DNA from: Bacteroidota bacterium
Lineage (GTDB): Bacteria > Bacteroidota > Bacteroidia > Bacteroidales > Dysgonomonadaceae
DNA: 13,903 bases
Reading direction: 5' to 3'
NCBI GenBank assembly: GCA_023418255.1
Contig: JAEZZZ010000150.1
Location: forward strand, 1 to 13,903
Shown here: positions 11,984 through 13,903 of the stretch, one piece after another
How positions within the stretch are numbered: the stretch's first letter is position 1
Layout of the letters: each line of letters opens with the position of its first letter
The notes under the pieces: model-generated
The model's database searches: none
What the model was told of the DNA's origin: nothing
The model's input: the letters and a program-made list of their open reading frames with translations, nothing else
Position numbers and translations under genes: made by a program

Positions 11984-13269
11984 TATTCTCGTATTTCAAG
12001 TATTCGTTCCAACTCAACCTGCAAGGACAGTAATTGTTGTAACTGGTCGAGATATTCTACCTGTGTCATATTGAGCGTTTCCCAGGCATCAAACAACATA
12101 AACAGTTCTTCAGTATTTTGCTCGTAACCAAGAAGCATTGTTTTATAATTGTTACGAAGTGCCGGAATGATGTTGTTCTCGTAAAGTCTTATCTGACGTT
12201 TTTTAGTTTCCACCTCTGTACGCATACCGTAAGCCATGCCACGAGCTTCATTTATTATCATTTGCCGCTGGCTGTTAAGAGCTTCTGTTCGCCAACGATA
12301 ACTTTCAATATTTGCTTTTGTCATTCGTGAAGCCCAGGGAACAAATGGCAGTCTAACCATGCCCATTAATGTAAATTGTTGTGGTTGCCCACCAAAGGCA
12401 AACATGTGCTCGAACCGAATACCGAACTGCGGTTTCAAGTTTAGCCGCTCTGCTTCTGTTCTCAACTCGTTTGTCAATACTTCTCTATCTAAAGCTCTCA
12501 AATCGCTCCTGTTCTGCAGAAAAAAAGCGCTGTCGAAAACAAAAGCATTGTAGTCTTTAAGGCGAATGGAAGTATCAATTGTAAAATCAACCTCAGTATT
12601 TCTGTACATTAGTGAATTGATAATAATACGGCGCTGTTTGCTTTCGTTATCATACATCAGTCGCATATTTTCTATGTTTCCTAACGCCGCCTTTGCTTTG
12701 TAATACGCATTCAGCTTGTCTAATCCATTACGATAACGTATTTCAGCGTTCTTAATCATAAAGTCCAACACCTTCTTATTCTCATCAAGCACAGCTTTTT
12801 TCTTTTCAATGATCACCCACTCGTAGTAAGCCTTTTTTGCCTGTGCATATAAGTCATTCAATGCTGCTTTTCGCTGTTCGCTGGCAGCCCCTGACATGCT
12901 TTGCATATAGGCGGCATCTGCATTTAGCTTTCGTCTGTTGGGTATCATTTGCTGTGCGGAAATAGCGAAGCTGCCCATACCTGGCTCCATGTCGCTCATT
13001 TTCTTCCAACGCTGCGGATTGTAAGGCGTCATAAAAAAGCCTGCACCTACTTCGGGTGGCATCCAACTTTTTGCACCCTTTGCTGCTTCGTCCATTGAAC
13101 GGATGTCTGCCTCATACATCCGGCTTAACGGGTTGTATGTTTCTATGCTATCCAGGATGGTTGACAACCTTGTTTGCGAAGTAGCCCAAACGGTGTTTGC
13201 CATTAACGCTACTGTTAAGGCATACTTCAAAAAACATCGGGTGTTCGTGTTATTAATGTGTTTATTCAT
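11983..13269 (-). CDS. cusC: TolC-family outer membrane channel (CusC/CzcC-like)
   Basis: This is the outer membrane exit duct of the tripartite efflux complex. From ATG 13269 the protein has 428 residues. A signal peptide (hydrophobic KYALTVALMANTVWA, cleavage near ATSQ) is followed by two repeats of long amphipathic helices, as expected for an OEP protein. The first includes MPPEVGAGFFMTPYNPQ and SAQQMIPNRRKLNADAAYM. The second includes LRALDREVLTNELRTEAERL and FAFGGQPQQFTLMGMVRLPF. The C-terminal helix is YLDQLQQLLSLQVELERILE. An in-frame ATG at 13299 would add ten residues, but 13269 gives an 8-bp ATGAATAA overlap with the RND stop, the same junction used at the second adaptor. Met-rich stretches near the N-terminus (MSDMEPGMG) fit Cu/Ag substrates. 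Confidence 0.9.
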   Translation of the reverse strand: MNKHINNTNTRCFLKYALTVALMANTVWATSQTRLSTILDSIETYNPLSRMYEADIRSMDEAAKGAKSWMPPEVGAGFFMTPYNPQRWKKMSDMEPGMGSFAISAQQMIPNRRKLNADAAYMQSMSGAASEQRKAALNDLYAQAKKAYYEWVIIEKKKAVLDENKKVLDFMIKNAEIRYRNGLDKLNAYYKAKAALGNIENMRLMYDNESKQRRIIINSLMYRNTEVDFTIDTSIRLKDYNAFVFDSAFFLQNRSDLRALDREVLTNELRTEAERLNLKPQFGIRFEHMFAFGGQPQQFTLMGMVRLPFVPWASRMTKANIESYRWRTEALNSQRQMIINEARGMAYGMRTEVETKKRQIRLYENNIIPALRNNYKTMLLGYEQNTEELFMLFDAWETLNMTQVEYLDQLQQLLSLQVELERILEIRE

Positions 13270-13903
13270 TTGCCATCTCCTGTATTTGAAGTTTACCATG
13301 TTTTTTTAATTCTCTTTCCCTGATCATTGCATACATCACCGGTAAAACAATGAGGACAAACAGTGTTGATGTAACCAGCCCAAAAACGAATGGAATGGTG
13401 ATTGGCTTCATTACATCACTTCCCGGACCTGTTGCTAATAAAATGGGCATCAAGCCAAGTATATCAACGATCACGGTCATCAACTTTGGGCGAACCCTTA
13501 GTACCGCACCATCATAAACCGCATCTTCCACTACTTTTTTGTTTATCGGGCTACCTTCTTCTGTAGCTCTATGCACTTTTTGGTAAAGTGAATTATTCAG
13601 GTACACCAGCATGAGCACCCCTGTTTCTACTGCAATGCCAAACAGGGCAATAAAACCTACTGCCACTGCCACAGAAAAGTTTACATCAAAGAAGTATAAA
13701 GAATAAGCACCACCTACTAATGCAACCGGAATACTTGCAAGTACAATCAGAACTTCTCTAATGTTTCTAAAGGTGAAGTATAGAATAATTACAATGATGA
13801 GCAAGGCAACAGGCATGATGATCATTAGCCTCTTTTCAGCTCTTATTTGATTTTCATACTGACCGCTCCAATCAAGAAAGTAGCCTTTTGGCAACCGCTT
13901 TAC
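13262..13903 (-). CDS. cusA: CusA-type heavy-metal RND efflux pump, C-terminal part
   Basis: Only the last 213 residues are present; the frame continues through the right edge (VKRLPKGYFLDWSGQYENQI at the edge). It contains the last membrane segments of an HME-RND inner-membrane pump driven by the proton gradient. MPVALLIIVIILYFTFRNI starts the helices, VAVAVGFIALFGIAVETGVL holds the conserved acidic residue of the proton relay, RVRPKLMTV the conserved Lys, and LGLMPILLATGPGSDVMKPI precedes the final helices. These match the end of CusA. The Met clusters that identify Cu/Ag specificity lie upstream, outside the window, so substrate choice rests on the neighbours. The stop overlaps the TolC-like start by 8 bp. 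Confidence 0.92.
   Translation of the reverse strand, partial: VKRLPKGYFLDWSGQYENQIRAEKRLMIIMPVALLIIVIILYFTFRNIREVLIVLASIPVALVGGAYSLYFFDVNFSVAVAVGFIALFGIAVETGVLMLVYLNNSLYQKVHRATEEGSPINKKVVEDAVYDGAVLRVRPKLMTVIVDILGLMPILLATGPGSDVMKPITIPFVFGLVTSTLFVLIVLPVMYAMIRERELKKHGKLQIQEMANE

Overview
The window looks like a mobile or accessory region of a Bacteroidota genome, probably near Chitinophagaceae/Sphingobacteriia (inference). Supporting signs are promoters of the TTTG-N19-TAnnTTTG type, the absence of strong Shine-Dalgarno sites, A/T-rich upstream regions, a DUF2911 protein, and a Bacteroidota-style copper/silver efflux operon in which adaptors and the P-type ATPase share a Cys-rich metal-binding module. 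Every convincing gene is on the minus strand, so the region reads from high to low coordinates.

Region 1 (1-1349) is a two-gene unit: a Panacea-like/DUF488 fusion protein, followed with no spacer (TAG directly followed by ATG) by a gene that runs off the left edge and resembles the dual-OB proteins often found next to DUF488. Region 2 (1445-2433) is transposon debris. An IS3-family (IS150-like) 3' fragment is welded to the first ~22 codons and the multi-repeat end of an IS21-family element. Region 3 (2434-3252) has no credible gene. It is a G-rich, hairpin-dense, internally repetitive spacer ending in a 134-nt repeat.

Region 4 (3253-5260) is a compact mercury-type operon. A CadC-like ArsR repressor has a palindromic operator over its own promoter, followed by a MerT-MerP fusion, a GDCCVxC protein, an unrecognised four-helix membrane protein and a bleomycin-resistance-like VOC protein. 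No mercuric reductase is present. A second copy of the 134-nt repeat (5318-5451) lies beyond it, so the module sits inside a 2,211-bp direct-repeat unit.

Region 5 (5468-13903) is a nine-gene copper/silver operon. In transcription order it encodes a CusA-like RND pump (cut by the right edge), a TolC-like outer membrane channel, two CusB-like lipoprotein adaptors, a DUF2911 protein, a CopB-type (CPH) P1B ATPase, a small unrecognised protein, a 19-Cys four-helix copper storage protein, and a DUF305 membrane protein. The RND, channel and adaptors would export periplasmic metal, the ATPase would clear the cytoplasm, and the four-helix bundle would buffer Cu(I).

The least explained signals are the 134-nt ungapped direct repeats placed at the same distance past the stop codons of two unrelated operons, the hairpin-rich spacer next to one of them, and two promoters with identical geometry that predict leaderless mRNAs.
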